Below are positions 52,749 to 61,001 of a stretch of DNA of 64,000 bases, piece by piece (the stretch's first letter is position 1; the number at the start of each line of letters is the position of its first letter). The position numbers were made by a program, and so were the translations under genes. Below the pieces are notes generated by a model that was not told the origin of the DNA, did no database searches, and worked only from the letters and a program-made list of their open reading frames with translations. This stretch comes from Lentimicrobiaceae bacterium (GTDB taxonomy: Bacteria; Bacteroidota; Bacteroidia; Bacteroidales; JALOCA01): assembly GCA_023227965.1 (NCBI GenBank), contig JALOCA010000001.1, forward strand, positions 137,305 through 201,304. Direction: 5' to 3'.

Positions 52749-54038
52749 TGGAATTAGTTTGTCATCAATGGTTTTCATTGCATTTTTGTAGGCTTCGGCT
52801 GAAGCATCCTCCCAGTTGAGTTTTACTCCTTTTATGTTTGACAAGGATTCCGAGAATACCACATTACGGCTAAACCTGTCGGCGATTGTAAGTGTGATGT
52901 CGCAATAGGCTATGCACATGTTATCAAAACTTCCTCCCTGACGGGTATTTGCCGAAACTGAAATAATCCATTGAGCATCTTTTTCCTGTGCAACGCATGT
53001 GAACCTTCCGTTGCAAAGCCTGTTTTTTAATGCTGGAAGTAGTACGGTTGACTTGTTAGTTCCAAATGTTTTCTCATCTGTCGTAAGTATGATTTTGAAA
53101 GGCTCAAATCTGACCGAAACCTGACTTTTCACCGGCAGAGAAAAATAACCAGACTGATTTTTTACAAAAGGAATGAAAGAAAAGGCAAACCTGGTTTTAG
53201 AGATATTGGAAGGAGTAATGGTATAATGAATTGTGCCATCTTCGCCCGAAAAAAGCAGGGAATCATGCAATGTACAGTCGGCAGAGTGTATCCGGAAGGA
53301 AACTCCCTTAACCGGTTGGGCATTCGACGGGCTGATGCGATAAACTGCTTTTGCTTTTAGTGAATAATTTCCTCCATTGAAATTGGAATAACCTGCAACT
53401 GAATCTAAAACCATGATTACAATTTTTTCGGAAAAAGAGTTGCAGAAAGTAAAAAACTGCTTTTTCAATGAGGAATAACTGGCATTGGTTTGAAGCATAA
53501 AATTGTATTTTTCGGCATCATGGAGGGCAATTTCAGCCATCTGAAGATTTACAATAACATCGGCAAAGTTTGCGGCTTTAAGGCTTGCATCTGCACCTGA
53601 AAGGAAAGATGTGGCATTGTTTAGTTTTGCCGCTATTTTTTCTTCAGTCCTTTTTTGAAAGACAGCCTTGTTCAAGCGGATGAATACCCAGTATTCTGTT
53701 GCATCCTGATAAGTATCCACTATTTCGTAGCCTTCAATTTCGGCGGCAGTACTGGTTTTTATCCGGCTTTCATATTCCTGGCTGAACGAATTATTGCTTT
53801 CGTTGCTGTACAACGATTGTTCGCCGCTTAGATTAACAAAAATAGTGGAGGCAATGTCTTCGAGCGCCCTTTGTTTTGCGATATTTATAAAATCCTTTTC
53901 AGATTTTCTGGCATAATTGATTCCTATGTAACTATCGTTTTCAGAAGGACGCTGGTTTATCCATTCGGGGGTGTCCTGTGAACAGGCAACCATGCAATAA
54001 AAAATTGCCAGCAGTCCTGAAAGTAAAATTTTCTTCAT
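52722..54038 (-). CDS. LPP20-family exported lipoprotein
   Basis: 438 aa. Lipobox 'MVAC' (Cys ~19). LPP20 domain at ~20-130: 'TPEWINQRPSENDSYIGINYARKSE', 'IAKQRALEDIASTIFVNLSGEQ' and 'GYEIVDTYQDATEYWVFIRLNKAVF'. The rest is an unassigned beta-rich region with four or more Cys. LPP20 proteins are surface or periplasmic lipoproteins of unclear role, often beside CsgG-like proteins, as here. Last gene of the minus-strand exported cluster, 6 nt after the CsgG gene. Confidence 0.8.
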   Translation of the reverse strand: MKKILLSGLLAIFYCMVACSQDTPEWINQRPSENDSYIGINYARKSEKDFINIAKQRALEDIASTIFVNLSGEQSLYSNESNNSFSQEYESRIKTSTAAEIEGYEIVDTYQDATEYWVFIRLNKAVFQKRTEEKIAAKLNNATSFLSGADASLKAANFADVIVNLQMAEIALHDAEKYNFMLQTNASYSSLKKQFFTFCNSFSEKIVIMVLDSVAGYSNFNGGNYSLKAKAVYRISPSNAQPVKGVSFRIHSADCTLHDSLLFSGEDGTIHYTITPSNISKTRFAFSFIPFVKNQSGYFSLPVKSQVSVRFEPFKIILTTDEKTFGTNKSTVLLPALKNRLCNGRFTCVAQEKDAQWIISVSANTRQGGSFDNMCIAYCDITLTIADRFSRNVVFSESLSNIKGVKLNWEDASAEAYKNAMKTIDDKLIPKITGFAGL

Positions 54039-54044
54039 CCGGAT

Positions 54045-55316
54045 TTACTTAGTATTTTTTTTAGGAAGATACCCTTGTTTTCCGCCGAGAAGTTTTATCA
54101 GAAACCATTCACTCTGCTTTTCTAAAACTGTAAATTCAGTGTTTCCGGGAATGCGGGCAACTACAGGCGATTTTGCATCAGGTGATTCATATACTTCAAT
54201 CCTGTCGTCCTTACTTCCTGAAGTTTTGATTTTGTCGCTGGAAGCCGTGGCATCTGTAACAAAATTGTGCGGGGTAATTTCAATGTTCAGCTTTTTTAAC
54301 ATAACAAGCAGTTCTATACCCTGGTTTGCTCTTTTCAGGGCATCTTTATAGTCGTTTTCGCCAGATTCAATTTCGGTAGCTATGCTGAAATAGTCGGCAG
54401 CCTGGGAGTAATTCCCGACAATTTCGTAAAGCAATCCCAGGTTATAGGCTGCTTTTGCATTGTAATTATCGGCATCGTAAATGGCTTTGTAAATTGAAAA
54501 GGCTTTATCAATTTCATTGTTGTCAATACATTCAATAGCCTGTTTTGATTTTTCTTTAAAAGAGTCGGTTTTAATTTTCTCAAAGTTATATTTTCTGTAC
54601 ACAAAATATGGTGAAAAATAGTTTACAAGCGAGTTAGCAATAGTTTTAAGGCAGTTATCTGCTAAAATATCAGCTTTCTCCAGTCCATTTCTTGCCTCGT
54701 CACATTTGTCGTCGGATGTTTTTGCTTTAGTATCATAAGTACCGAGGACCACACCGGTTGAAACTGAAACTATTTTCATTCTTGCTTCTGCAGTAACAGT
54801 TCGTTCGGTACAGTAGGAATATTTTGTTGCTTTCGTTTTCGAGTCTTTGTACTCTACTGTATTATTTTCATCTTTTGATGAATAGGATGTATTTCCCATA
54901 ATGATTACTTCCACGCCAAGGAGTTTACCAACCGAAACAGCCTGCGACTCGTCGAGCAAGCCCGACATGTTCAACTTTTGTTCTTTCAGCACTTTTTCGA
55001 GCTGGGTACGTTCAATAATCTGGTAAATATTTGTTTTAACGCCTTGGAGATAGGTTTTCCCTTCTTTTGTTGCGGTAAAAAAACCTCCTTTGGAATAAAT
55101 TCCCCTGTTTTCTTCGAGCAGGTTGGCAATCATATAGTCTGAAAGAACTTTTCCTTTTCCATAGTCTCCTTCAAAATCGAGTATGGCAATTCGGGTAACA
55201 TCAACCAATGGTTTTTCGGGCAATTGTAACTGAAAGCATTCAAGTTTTTGGGCGTAAATGCTGTTTGAAAGGGCTATAATACAAGTAAGGGCTGTAAGTA
55301 AATATTTTGTCATCAT
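54045..55316 (-). CDS. CsgG-family protein with TPR and SH3 domains
   Basis: 423 aa from ATG 55316 (a second Met follows at once); an upstream ATG at 55379 lies inside the caspase gene and would add 21 odd residues. Signal peptide ends SIYAQ. CsgG domain ~30-240: 'RIAILDFEGDYGKGKVLSDYMIANLLEE', 'IIERTQLEKVLKEQKLNMSGLLDESQAVSVGKLLGVEVIIMGNTS', 'ARMKIVSVSTGVVLGT'. TPRs at ~270-335 ('AAYNLGLLYEIVGNYSQAADYF') and an SH3b-like end (~365-423). No lipobox is seen, unlike E. coli CsgG. It may form an outer-membrane-linked pore or scaffold. Confidence 0.8.
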   Translation of the reverse strand: MMTKYLLTALTCIIALSNSIYAQKLECFQLQLPEKPLVDVTRIAILDFEGDYGKGKVLSDYMIANLLEENRGIYSKGGFFTATKEGKTYLQGVKTNIYQIIERTQLEKVLKEQKLNMSGLLDESQAVSVGKLLGVEVIIMGNTSYSSKDENNTVEYKDSKTKATKYSYCTERTVTAEARMKIVSVSTGVVLGTYDTKAKTSDDKCDEARNGLEKADILADNCLKTIANSLVNYFSPYFVYRKYNFEKIKTDSFKEKSKQAIECIDNNEIDKAFSIYKAIYDADNYNAKAAYNLGLLYEIVGNYSQAADYFSIATEIESGENDYKDALKRANQGIELLVMLKKLNIEITPHNFVTDATASSDKIKTSGSKDDRIEVYESPDAKSPVVARIPGNTEFTVLEKQSEWFLIKLLGGKQGYLPKKNTK

Positions 55317-55320
55317 TTTT

Positions 55321-57084
55321 TTATTTTGTTTCAATATTTTCAGTGGGTGGTAGTACGGGTGCGGGTGCGGGGGGTGCATACATCATCCATGACGACCATG
55401 TATTGATGATGTCGGCACTTACATTTACCTGCGGGTCTTGTTCTTTTTGGTTGATACGTAATGATTCGAGAGATACATTTTTCTGAATATATTTCGATAA
55501 ATCGGCATAGGAAATGTTGCCTTTGCTTTCCTGGAGCTTTTTCAGCAGATAATACGTAAAAATTCCATGTTGTTTATCTTTATAGGGAAGTGCCGATTGT
55601 TCGCCTGAACTTGCCGAAAATACTACCAGGTTGCCAGAAAGGGTTTCATCTTTGGGCTTCACTTTTACTCCGCGGGCAGCAATAAGTCCTGCTTCGCGGC
55701 TTCCTCCTGAAAAACAGGCATCCAAAAATACTGTAACCCGCGATGCTCCGGTGGCGACCAATTTCTGGTACATATCGGTTAATTTAATGGCAAAGTTCAA
55801 ATTGGTTCCGTTTACATCTACGGGGATCAGGTAAGGGTCTTTGGAGTTTTCGTCGGGGAGTCCATGTCCGGCATAGTAGAAGATAATTTCTGCTTCGGGT
55901 CCTGTTTTTGTAGCTAATTTGCTGATAAGATCGATTTTTTGTTCAATTTCACTCGAAGTGGCATCGGTAAGGAAGCTGATATTTTGTTCTTCTACGCCAA
56001 GGGTATTAAATACATAATCTTTAAAAATGGTAGCATCGTTTCGGGCATAAGCAACATTAATCTCGTTGCCAAGTCCGCGCTGATATTTGGTATATTCTTC
56101 GTTACCAATAATAATAGCAAACCTGTTGGGATGTTTTTCTGGATTTGGCGGGATATTTTTATCAACTTCTGCCGATAAGGAGGCTATTTGTATTTGCTGT
56201 CCTTCGGTTTTAACACCTTCTACGACCACATTTTTTCTTGCCTGCAGGTTTTGGGTCAGGTTAACCGAAAAAACTGTATCTTTTGAATATTTATTATAGC
56301 TTTCGTTTAAATCAATATTAACCGGGATTTCGTTAAATGTATAGCGACGGCTAGCAGTAAATTCAAAATTAAGTTCTTTGGATTCTCCGCTTTTCAGATT
56401 TCCGATGTTGAAAAAATTGGTGTCCATTACCAAACAGTTGGGATTGGGAAAAATGAATTTTGCAGTAACATTTTTGCCTAAACCCTGACCAATATTTTGC
56501 ACAATGAGTTTTAGTGTGATGGGGTAATTCAGTTTGATGGTTCCCCCGTCTTCTGTGCTGAAAATGGCATCAGTTACAACGATTTCAGGATATTGAAACT
56601 GCTGAGTTTCTATTTTCATTTCAAGCGGGAATGCATCCAGCCCTCTTTCTTCTATTACTTCGATCCTGAATTCAGCAACCTTGTTTTCAATTTCCATGAC
56701 AGCCTTGATAGGAATAGTAATTTCGCGGGAAGACTCAGGAGCAATGGTTCCCAGTTCGTAGGTGGATTTAAAGTTCAATCCGGTTACTTCTTTGTCCTTC
56801 AGCATGGCTCTTACCACCACATTGCGGGCATCCCCCTTCCCGATGTTCTGAACTTTGAATTTGATTGTGCAGTTTTCGTCGGCATCAATCATATTATTAC
56901 CGTTTTGGTCGGTGAATTTTTCACCAGTAATTACCAAATCGGGTAAGGCTTTTGAACCTACCAAGGTAGAAGTTTTGTTGAATTCAATTTTTTTGCCCTG
57001 GCTTTTTCCCTTGATAACTTTTGTCTGAGTAGAAGCAAGTGTTACGCTCAAACATAGTACAATGAGCAAAGAAAACTTTTTCAT
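55321..57084 (-). CDS. Exported caspase-family (C14) peptidase
   Basis: 587 aa from ATG 57084 (MKKFSLLIVL); the longer frame to 57165 overlaps the upstream gene. Signal peptide ~1-20. Two CARDB/Ig-like domains (~47-150 and ~168-275; 'TIKFKVQNIGKGDARNVVV', 'TLKLIVQNIGQGLGKNVTA'). Caspase domain ~320-560 with 'RFAIIIGNEEY', catalytic His407 in 'YYAGHG' and catalytic Cys457 in 'LDACFSGG'. The tail is Pro-rich ('APPAPAPVLPP'). Both catalytic residues are intact, so an active cysteine peptidase outside the cytoplasm is likely; target unknown. Confidence 0.9.
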   Translation of the reverse strand: MKKFSLLIVLCLSVTLASTQTKVIKGKSQGKKIEFNKTSTLVGSKALPDLVITGEKFTDQNGNNMIDADENCTIKFKVQNIGKGDARNVVVRAMLKDKEVTGLNFKSTYELGTIAPESSREITIPIKAVMEIENKVAEFRIEVIEERGLDAFPLEMKIETQQFQYPEIVVTDAIFSTEDGGTIKLNYPITLKLIVQNIGQGLGKNVTAKFIFPNPNCLVMDTNFFNIGNLKSGESKELNFEFTASRRYTFNEIPVNIDLNESYNKYSKDTVFSVNLTQNLQARKNVVVEGVKTEGQQIQIASLSAEVDKNIPPNPEKHPNRFAIIIGNEEYTKYQRGLGNEINVAYARNDATIFKDYVFNTLGVEEQNISFLTDATSSEIEQKIDLISKLATKTGPEAEIIFYYAGHGLPDENSKDPYLIPVDVNGTNLNFAIKLTDMYQKLVATGASRVTVFLDACFSGGSREAGLIAARGVKVKPKDETLSGNLVVFSASSGEQSALPYKDKQHGIFTYYLLKKLQESKGNISYADLSKYIQKNVSLESLRINQKEQDPQVNVSADIINTWSSWMMYAPPAPAPVLPPTENIETK

Positions 57085-57095
57085 ATTGTTGATTT

Positions 57096-57920
57096 TTAAA
57101 ATTTTAATCTCAAACCAATCATAGGAGTTTGTGAACGGGGATCGTAAGTATAGGAAACGTTCCACTTGCGGTTATCGAGTTGTGTAAGACGATTATCGCG
57201 TGATGTGGCTGCGGCTAAAATTGTCCAAAGCATGTCGCCGCCCCAAATTACTGCTGCGGCTATGCCCAGATTATTGGATAGGTCTTTTTGTGTTTTGGAG
57301 TCCTTAAAATACTTATCGCGTTTGTTCCAGTCAATTAATTCTTTTTTGTATTTATCGTAATTATCAGATGCTTGCATGTTGAAATAATAAGCTCCCCCGG
57401 CGCATCCATAAGCAAGAATACCGGTAAGCCAATAGGCTCCTCCTCCCTTAGCAGCAGTTATTCCCGCACCAGGCAAAAATATTGACCTCACGATGGCACC
57501 TCCGATAGACACTCTTCGCTTTCCTTTAATTTCTTTATATTTAGTAATGGGTTCTTCCTGTGCTTTGTTAATAAAATTGGAAATGGCAAGAACGTTAACA
57601 TACAGTTCTTCTGTACTTTGAAAATTATCGGCTTTGTAATCCCATTCCACTTTTTTGCCAGTGCCTCCGGCTATTCCCAAGCCAATGTCGCCGGTAACCG
57701 TTGAGGGGATGGTTTTGAGTCCGCTTGCTGTTTCTATGGTTACAGTTACATTAAAAAGTTCACCGGGCTTGAAATTTACAATGTCGTAAGTAATTACAAT
57801 TTTATCATTTAAAAGGTTAAAATCAATGTTTCTTACTTCTGATGTTTGCGAATGCAATACCATTGTTTGGCTCATGCAACCGATGATACAGGCGATTATT
57901 ATATATATTTTCGTTTTCAT
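57096..57920 (-). CDS. Exported protein with hydrophobic C-terminal region
   Basis: 274 aa. Signal peptide ending LHSQ. Residues ~28-130 form a beta-sandwich-like domain ('DFNLLNDKIVITYDIVNFKPGELFNVTVTIE'). Residues ~155-235 contain two hydrophobic segments and 'SIFLPGAGITAAKGGGAYWLTGILAYGCAGGAYYF', reminiscent of DUF5683. The C-terminal 'PMIGLRLKF' ends like an outer-membrane strand. I cannot name the family. 11 nt before the caspase gene, so co-transcribed. Confidence 0.65.
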   Translation of the reverse strand: MKTKIYIIIACIIGCMSQTMVLHSQTSEVRNIDFNLLNDKIVITYDIVNFKPGELFNVTVTIETASGLKTIPSTVTGDIGLGIAGGTGKKVEWDYKADNFQSTEELYVNVLAISNFINKAQEEPITKYKEIKGKRRVSIGGAIVRSIFLPGAGITAAKGGGAYWLTGILAYGCAGGAYYFNMQASDNYDKYKKELIDWNKRDKYFKDSKTQKDLSNNLGIAAAVIWGGDMLWTILAAATSRDNRLTQLDNRKWNVSYTYDPRSQTPMIGLRLKF

Positions 57921-57926
57921 ATACTC

Positions 57927-59228
57927 TTACTTTTTGATTGTTTTTGATGAAGAAACTGCTTTGCCCTTACTTTTTGAATAGGTTATTTGTGTTTTTGCAA
58001 CAGGTTGTGAATCAGCAGTGAGTATCTTTGTTTCTCCTTTAGCACTGGAAACTTCCATTGTTATGTTCCAGTTGTAATTCAAGCTGTAAGTGGAAAGGTT
58101 GTTCCAACTTCCGTTGTGAATGCAATCACCGTAGCCTGCTATTGCCGGTCCGTCATCAACGCCTGCAGGATATTCGCCAACCGGCTGGTTCATGCATTTA
58201 ATTCCGACATGTAATTCCTGGGAGGCATCAATGTAAACGTTTGTAGCTAACAGGATTTCATTATAAGCATTTATTACAGGCGAAAGAATACTTTGAAAAA
58301 ATACCGGGCTTTCGGGATTGGGGTCGCTTCCGACAAACCCTTCGATAGCGTATTGTGTGGAGCTACTTTTTGGGTAAAAAGTTATTTTATTTATTCTCCA
58401 ACCATTATAATCAGCAAGATGTGATGGGTCGAGACGAATAGCAGCATGAAAGGAACCTCCTTCGGTTAATCCAATGCCATCATGGTTGGTGCCGTCGTCC
58501 CACCGGAAGGTGTGTGTTTGGGCACCACCACTTAATGTAGTGAAATAAATTTGACTGCCATATGCAGTTCCATAAGTATTAGAAGCATATGCTTTTACAT
58601 AATATGTTGTATTTGGTTGTAAATCGGTCATATAACTATAAAATGTTCCCATTCCACTCTGATCGTTTGTATGTGCATCGGAAATAGTAGGGTTAGAATA
58701 AATACTCCAGCAGACGCCACGTGCATATACAGTATAACCTCCGTCGTTAGTTACTTCTCCTCTACATTCAGCAGTTGTGGAAGTAATATTGTAAACAGGA
58801 GAGTAAGTGGTTACGGTAGGCAAACCTGTAAGAGGGGTAGTGCTAAAGTTTTTTTCTTCGCCTAAAACATAATCTGTTCCGTTATACATGAATGCTTTAA
58901 GGTAATAATTTGTGTTTTCTTGTAATCCTGATAAATATGTGTAGTAAACACCTGTATCAGGGTAATCATAAATTTCTATTTTCACATCTGACTCATCTAC
59001 ATCCGGGCTTGTTGAATAGAAAAAGCCCAATTGATAAAAACTTTTGTCACCAAGATCAATAACGGAGCATTTGAGCTTTGCTGAATTGGAATTAATATCG
59101 TAAGCATTTTCTGTTTGAATGGCGGCTAAACGTTTTATATCTAACTTTTTGCAGGAAAGCGACCCCAGGAACAAAAAAGCCGTAAGTACCAGCAGGGCTG
59201 TAAATGTGAGTATATTATTTCGTTTCAT
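57927..59228 (-). CDS. FN3-type lipoprotein
   Basis: 433 aa from ATG 59228 (MKRNNILTF); the longer frame to 59321 only reads through repeat copy C. Lipobox 'LGSLSC' (Cys ~26) and KK after it. Two FN3-like units (~38-130, ~132-228) carry the 'ENTNYYLKAFMYNGTDYVLGEEKNFSTT' and 'PNTTYYVKAYASNTYGTAYG' strands common in Bacteroidota surface lipoproteins. Residues ~235-400 form an unassigned beta domain with 'INKITFYPKS'. The tail is Lys/Ser-rich. Its start codon is part of repeat copy C. Confidence 0.75.
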   Translation of the reverse strand: MKRNNILTFTALLVLTAFLFLGSLSCKKLDIKRLAAIQTENAYDINSNSAKLKCSVIDLGDKSFYQLGFFYSTSPDVDESDVKIEIYDYPDTGVYYTYLSGLQENTNYYLKAFMYNGTDYVLGEEKNFSTTPLTGLPTVTTYSPVYNITSTTAECRGEVTNDGGYTVYARGVCWSIYSNPTISDAHTNDQSGMGTFYSYMTDLQPNTTYYVKAYASNTYGTAYGSQIYFTTLSGGAQTHTFRWDDGTNHDGIGLTEGGSFHAAIRLDPSHLADYNGWRINKITFYPKSSSTQYAIEGFVGSDPNPESPVFFQSILSPVINAYNEILLATNVYIDASQELHVGIKCMNQPVGEYPAGVDDGPAIAGYGDCIHNGSWNNLSTYSLNYNWNITMEVSSAKGETKILTADSQPVAKTQITYSKSKGKAVSSSKTIKK

Positions 59229-59321
59229 CCGAAAATAATTTGTTATTAATATGCCGGATGGAGATCGCATGTTATTATTTTCATGCAGGTTTGTGTTTTT
59301 ATATAAACATTCTCGGTTCAT
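59223..59321 (-). repeat. Start-codon-fused repeat, copy C (upstream of FN3 lipoprotein)
   Basis: 99 bp on the minus strand, diverged from copies A and B with small indels but sharing both ends (ATGAACC at the 5' end, CGGATGAAA at the 3' end), ACACAAAC, ATGCGA and CTCCATCCG. The middle CATCCG and the start-codon CGGATG can still pair; the upstream CGGATG has become TGCATG. Confidence 0.6.
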
Positions 59322-59345
59322 AACAATATAATTTATAGTGTATTA

Positions 59346-60110
59346 CTAATATTGATTTCCTAATGTATTGATAACAACAATTTTACCGTTCCGGATTTCG
59401 AAAATATTCCAGGTTGTACCTTCTTGTTCAGGAGAGATAGTTAATGTATTTAATAACTGGTTATTACCATATATCCTGCAAACGACTTTCGATTTCGAAA
59501 GTCGTTCGCTTCCCGGACGGTTGCTATGGGTAAAGTCCTTCACATAGCAGGTATAGGTTGCCGAATTATCAATACTTTTAATGGTAATGGTTTCCGGACC
59601 AAAACCATTGCGATCGTCGCGGTCAAGCTGCGCTGAACCGTCGTCAGAAGTATGGGCATTCTGAAATGAAATATGGTAACCACCTTGTTTGATGAGATGC
59701 AGGTCGAGATCATCGGGCCGTTTTGCCCATTCAACTACTACCCGAAGAACTCCAAATTCGATTTCGGGGCAAACGGAGAACCGGTTGTAAAAAATAGTTC
59801 CTGCAATGATTTCGAAGGTGTAAATTGCAGGAATATAACCCTTTTTTTCAAAACGAAATCCATATTTTCCATCAGGAATGGTATCAATAAGCGCTCTGCC
59901 TTGTAAATCGGTTGTATAATTTCCTGCACCTTCTATCGCTATGGTAGCATTCTCAACAGCCGTACCTTTTTCGGCATCAAAAAACCGGAGTACCAGTTTC
60001 CCGTTTACTATTTCTTCTTCGCTGTCTTCGAGTGCATCAAGCATTTTTTCGTATTGTGCTACTGCAAACAATGGAAACAAGAAAATAAGAATAAGTACAA
60101 ATTTTTTCAT
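59346..60110 (-). CDS. Exported protein with carboxypeptidase-regulatory-like and YfaP-like domains
   Basis: 254 aa. Signal peptide ending AVAQ. Residues ~38-118: a carboxypeptidase-regulatory-like beta domain ('VENATIAIEGAGNYTTDLQGRALIDTIPDGKYGFRFEKKGY'). Residues ~125-225: 'VVVEWAKRPDDLDLHLIKQGGYHISF' and 'DRDDRNGFGPETITI', the DUF2135/YfaP pattern with Asp-rich loops likely to hold calcium. No catalytic residues recognised. 117 nt separate it from the FN3 gene, most of it repeat copy C. Confidence 0.75.
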   Translation of the reverse strand: MKKFVLILIFLFPLFAVAQYEKMLDALEDSEEEIVNGKLVLRFFDAEKGTAVENATIAIEGAGNYTTDLQGRALIDTIPDGKYGFRFEKKGYIPAIYTFEIIAGTIFYNRFSVCPEIEFGVLRVVVEWAKRPDDLDLHLIKQGGYHISFQNAHTSDDGSAQLDRDDRNGFGPETITIKSIDNSATYTCYVKDFTHSNRPGSERLSKSKVVCRIYGNNQLLNTLTISPEQEGTTWNIFEIRNGKIVVINTLGNQY

Positions 60111-60155
60111 ATAAATTATTTTTAGGTTTACAATACATTATTTTATATATAACAC

Positions 60156-60956
60156 TTATTCAATACAATAAGGAATATATTTAATGCTATATTCGCCATG
60201 CATCACGTTAATAATTTCAAAAAATTCCCTAATACTGATAAAACTGTTAGCACCAGGATGTGATCCAAGTGGTTTTATTCCAAAATTTAATGGTGTCCGG
60301 GAAATGAGGATAATCATGCAGCCAAATTCAAAATCGTTTTTAGCTTCTTTTTCCATCACCAATTTAAATGGCCAGGTTTCGGGTGGAAAAATGTACTTGC
60401 GGTTTTGCTCAATTTTTTCCTGTGATTCTACGAGCAAGCCTACTTCGTCTTTCCATGTCATGTCGAAAATATAGATGTAGCCGGGCTTTTTTACGGAATA
60501 TTCCATAAAAAGCTGGTCTTGGTTATGGAAAAAAGAGGCATTGGTTTTAGCATACAATCCAAAAGGGTCTTCAGATTGAGGCTGTCGCAACCGGATGTTC
60601 ATTTTGATGGTTGTTTCAATCACGCCACCGCTTTGCAGATTTTGGATTGTGTCTATAATTTCGTATCCTGATACATAACCCAGTGAAAATTGCATCATAA
60701 AATTGTTGAAGTATTCCTTGTAGGTTGAATTGGTTTCTGTCCGTTGAAAATTAGTAAGGTCAATCACAGAAACGCCCATTTTTTGCTGAATACAAGCTGA
60801 TAGGGCTTCTTTGATAGTCTTCCTTATTGCATCATTAGGGCTGATGTCAGTAGTTAGCAACTGAAATGGAAAATTATTCACCTCAATGATTTGTGCAAAA
60901 GAGGTTACTGAAATAATCCAGAACAGGAATCCGCTTATCAGTAATTTTTTTCTCAT
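60156..60956 (-). CDS. Exported LPP20/DUF4384-like protein
   Basis: 266 aa. Signal peptide ending SFAQ. Residues ~25-125 resemble the LPP20-type region ('YVSGYEIIDTIQNLQSGGVIETTIKMNIRL'), and ~130-250 match the DUF4384 pattern ('FFHNQDQLFMEYSVKKPGYIYIFDMTWKDEVGLLVES', 'FPPETWPFKLVMEKEAKNDFEFGCMIILISR'). DUF4384 domains are often found with caspase-family proteins, which fits this cluster. Role unknown. Confidence 0.7.
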   Translation of the reverse strand: MRKKLLISGFLFWIISVTSFAQIIEVNNFPFQLLTTDISPNDAIRKTIKEALSACIQQKMGVSVIDLTNFQRTETNSTYKEYFNNFMMQFSLGYVSGYEIIDTIQNLQSGGVIETTIKMNIRLRQPQSEDPFGLYAKTNASFFHNQDQLFMEYSVKKPGYIYIFDMTWKDEVGLLVESQEKIEQNRKYIFPPETWPFKLVMEKEAKNDFEFGCMIILISRTPLNFGIKPLGSHPGANSFISIREFFEIINVMHGEYSIKYIPYCIE

Positions 60957-61001
60957 GGGTAGGGTGTCTCCGGGAAATCCGATGGTAAATATAGCAAATT
61001 A

